Source: an uncultured Bacilli bacterium | Lineage (GTDB): Bacteria; Bacillota_I; Bacilli_A; RF39; UBA660 | Length of the DNA: 6,695 nt | Direction of reading: 5' to 3' | NCBI GenBank assembly: GCA_905235875.1 | Contig: CAJONL010000070.1 | Span: 1-6,695, forward strand | Shown here: positions 5,546-6,695 of the stretch, in pieces | Numbering within the stretch: the stretch's first letter is position 1 | How the letters are laid out: each line of letters starts with the position of its first letter | Notes under the pieces: model-generated | What the model saw: only the letters and a program-made list of their open reading frames with translations | What the model was told of the DNA's origin: nothing | The model's database searches: none | Program-made: the position numbers and the translations under genes

Positions 5546-6166
5546 TCATTTTTTAGATTTAGTTTCTTCAAACTCAGAAAATAATTTTTTCTTGTTTAAA
5601 TTATAATATTCAATTAAAGAAACAACAGACATTAAAGTACCGAAATATAAGAAAAATTTAGATACTCCTAGTCCAAATAATTCAAATGGTAAATTATAAA
5701 AGAAAGTAAGTATTGTTCCAATCATTAAGCATGCAGTTTTTATTTTACCACTCATTTTAGCTGCTTGAACAACTCCTTTTGTTGCAACATTCATTCTAAT
5801 AGCATCTACAATTATATCACGACAAATAATTACTACTGGGATAATAGCAGGAATAAAACCTTTAGCTGCAAATATAATTAGCACAGAATTTACTAAAACT
5901 TTATCTGCTATAGCATCAGAAAATTTACCAAAGTCTGTTACTTGTTTATTCTTTCTAGCTAAATATCCATCTAAATAATCAGTAAATGATGCTAAAATAA
6001 ATATAACGCCACACAGAATATAGGTTACATCTATTGATATTCCCTTATATGGAATTACATCAAATTCAAATCCTATTCGATAAAATGGAAATAACATTAA
6101 AATAATTATTATTATTGATAATAATAATCTAAAAAAGGTTAATTTTGTTGGAACATTAAATTTCAT
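5546..6166 (-). CDS. pgsA: CDP-diacylglycerol-glycerol-3-phosphate 3-phosphatidyltransferase
   Basis: PgsA transfers the phosphatidyl group from CDP-diacylglycerol to glycerol-3-phosphate, giving phosphatidylglycerol phosphate, the committed step to phosphatidylglycerol and cardiolipin. The 206-residue integral membrane protein has the complete CDP-alcohol phosphatidyltransferase signature D-x2-DG-x2-AR-x8-G-x3-D-x3-D, with D63, D66, G67, A70, R71, G80, D84 and D88. The N-terminal NVPTKLTFFRL is typical of PgsA rather than PssA. Several hydrophobic segments are visible, including about 12-28, 47-62, 94-112, 142-157 and 168-186. It is slightly longer than B. subtilis PgsA (193), with a loop after the first membrane segment and a Lys-rich tail. 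The ATG has AGGAGGT at 5-base spacing, overlapping the TAG of the upstream gene, so translation is probably coupled. The stop is TGA. Final substrate choice (glycerol-3-phosphate) is from family likeness and synteny, not proven by the motif. Confidence 0.93.
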   Translation of the reverse strand: MKFNVPTKLTFFRLLLSIIIIILMLFPFYRIGFEFDVIPYKGISIDVTYILCGVIFILASFTDYLDGYLARKNKQVTDFGKFSDAIADKVLVNSVLIIFAAKGFIPAIIPVVIICRDIIVDAIRMNVATKGVVQAAKMSGKIKTACLMIGTILTFFYNLPFELFGLGVSKFFLYFGTLMSVVSLIEYYNLNKKKLFSEFEETKSKK

Positions 6167-6171
6167 TTTTT

Positions 6172-6178
6172 ACCTCCT
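6172..6178 (-). promoter_or_regulatory. pgsA ribosome binding site overlapping the upstream stop codon
   Basis: AGGAGGT (6178-6172) is 5 bases before the pgsA ATG and shares its AG with the TAG stop (6179-6177) of the HTH gene. Only 10 bases separate stop and start, so the two genes are almost certainly on one mRNA. Confidence 0.85.
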
Positions 6179-6599
6179 ATAAGAATATCTTTCTTAATAT
6201 AATATAAAATACAATTAAAATTAATGCAATCAAAAGAAAAATAATATATGTCGTATGACTTTTTTTAGTAGTTTCCAAAGTATAAGGAGTCTTTATTTTT
6301 TTTTCTTCTTTTTTTTCTTTCTTTAATCTATCTTTTATATCTTCAATACTTATTTTAGAAGTTGTTTCAAATAAATAATCATTAAGTTTATCTTTAAACT
6401 CTTCTTCATCTAATCCTAAGTATTTAGAATATGCTGAAATTGTATCTTTGAGTTCTAAAATGTCCTTAAATACTTTATGATTACCACTTTCTAGATTTTC
6501 AATTAAAATAGGATCTTTTTTTAAATCCGAAGCTGCTTCTTCAACAGTTATACCAACTTCTTCTCTTTGTTCCTTTAATCTATCTCCTATTTCTTTCAA
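6177..6599 (-). CDS. Helix-turn-helix, single-pass membrane protein, RodZ/YmfM-like, short form
   Basis: This 140-residue protein has an N-terminal HTH_25/Xre-like domain (about 1-70) whose pattern IGDRLKEQREEVGITVEEAA ... YLGLDEEEF follows the cytoplasmic domain of RodZ. A lysine/glutamate-rich linker (about 85-103) leads to one C-terminal membrane segment (about 117-135, TYIIFLLIALILIVFYIIL) and only RKIFL after it. The expected topology is cytoplasmic N terminus and membrane-anchored C terminus. RodZ proteins link MreB to the wall-elongation machinery and normally carry an extracellular domain, which is missing here. The position just before pgsA matches ymfM (rodZ) in B. subtilis and supports the assignment. 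The start is TTG (6599-6597), chosen because AGAGGTG lies 7 bases upstream. It could instead be a membrane-bound regulator of another function; I am confident of the domains and topology, less of a RodZ role. Confidence 0.82.
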   Translation of the reverse strand: MKEIGDRLKEQREEVGITVEEAASDLKKDPILIENLESGNHKVFKDILELKDTISAYSKYLGLDEEEFKDKLNDYLFETTSKISIEDIKDRLKKEKKEEKKIKTPYTLETTKKSHTTYIIFLLIALILIVFYIILRKIFL

Positions 6600-6606
6600 A
6601 ATTTAT

Positions 6607-6613
6607 CACCTCT
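6607..6613 (-). promoter_or_regulatory. Ribosome binding site supporting the TTG start of the HTH gene
   Basis: AGAGGTG (6613-6607) is 7 bases before the TTG at 6599-6597. The protein from that TTG starts exactly where the HTH domain of this family begins, so the rare start codon is credible and may hold expression down. Confidence 0.75.
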
Positions 6614-6623
6614 AAATAAAAAA

Positions 6624-6695
6624 TAGTAACATTAATAAGCCATGTTCTGTACCATAAAGGTGGCAAACATTTATCTATCTTTCGATCCTTGAATC
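6624..6695 (-). ncRNA. rnpB: RNase P RNA, bacillus type (3' end only)
   Basis: RNase P RNA is the catalytic subunit that matures tRNA 5' ends. Reading the minus strand from 6695, the window holds its last 70 or so bases: AGATAGATAAATGTTTGCC (about 6680-6662) and ACAGAACATGGCTTA (6652-6638), which correspond to AGATAGATGATTGCC and ACAAAACATGGCTTA in conserved region V of B. subtilis rnpB. The following TTAATGTTACT would be the 3' strand of helix P1; its partner lies outside the window. Six T at 6623-6618 probably mark the transcript end, placed here at 6624 with a few bases of uncertainty. The segment between the two conserved blocks is much shorter than in B. subtilis, indicating a reduced P19. 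The rest of the gene is beyond the window edge. Confidence 0.88.

Noticed and set aside
5379..5606. Plus-strand 75-codon frame across the pgsA-recA gap
   Set aside because: It overlaps the recA promoter, the pgsA terminator and the ends of both genes, and its translation is low-complexity.
6624..6632. TGTTACTAT as the promoter of the HTH gene
   Set aside because: Only four of six matches at the -10, a poor -35 and location inside the conserved RNase P RNA end make it too weak to annotate.

Overview
The window looks like chromosomal housekeeping DNA from a very AT-rich, low-GC member of the Bacillota, most likely class Bacilli. The evidence is an EzrA homologue (a division regulator typical of Bacilli), RNase Y, bacillus-type RNase P RNA, strong GGAGG ribosome sites, sigma-A type promoters, and the partial gene order rodZ-like/pgsA/recA/rny, which recalls the Bacillus subtilis order ymfM-pgsA-cinA-recA-pbpX-rny. 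Tight packing suggests a compact genome, perhaps an uncultured gut or Erysipelotrichia/RF39/Acholeplasma-like Bacilli; that placement is inference. Tryptophan is TGG at both places it occurs, and TAA, TAG and TGA all end genes, so the standard bacterial code fits.

Every supported gene is on the minus strand, so transcription runs from position 6695 towards 1. In that order: the 3' end of the RNase P RNA gene (6695-6624); a TTG-started helix-turn-helix plus membrane-anchor protein in the rodZ/ymfM position (6599-6177); pgsA (6166-5546), then a terminator; recA (5393-4374) with its own near-consensus promoter, then a terminator; rny (4254-2701) with its own near-consensus promoter, then a terminator; ezrA (2543-828) overlapping by 8 bases an unrecognised 95-residue gene (835-548), then a terminator; and the first 158 codons of a XerC/XerD-type tyrosine recombinase (476-1), running off the window edge.

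The genes cover core functions: tRNA 5' maturation (RNase P), a membrane-anchored morphogenesis-type protein, anionic phospholipid synthesis (PgsA), homologous recombination (RecA), membrane-anchored mRNA decay (RNase Y), Z-ring control (EzrA) and probable chromosome-dimer resolution (Xer). Four of the proteins are predicted to sit at the cytoplasmic membrane. Transcription appears divided into short units: HTH-pgsA, recA, rny, ezrA plus the small gene, and xer.

I see no mobile element, CRISPR array, defence cassette or clearly new system. The points most worth checking are regulatory or lineage-level: an exact match to the WalR direct-repeat consensus upstream of ezrA, very short predicted 5' leaders on recA, ezrA and xer, stop codons inside terminator hairpins, a RodZ-like protein with no extracellular domain, a reduced P19 region in RNase P RNA, and the unrecognised gene coupled to ezrA. 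No gene-free stretch exceeds 300 bases.
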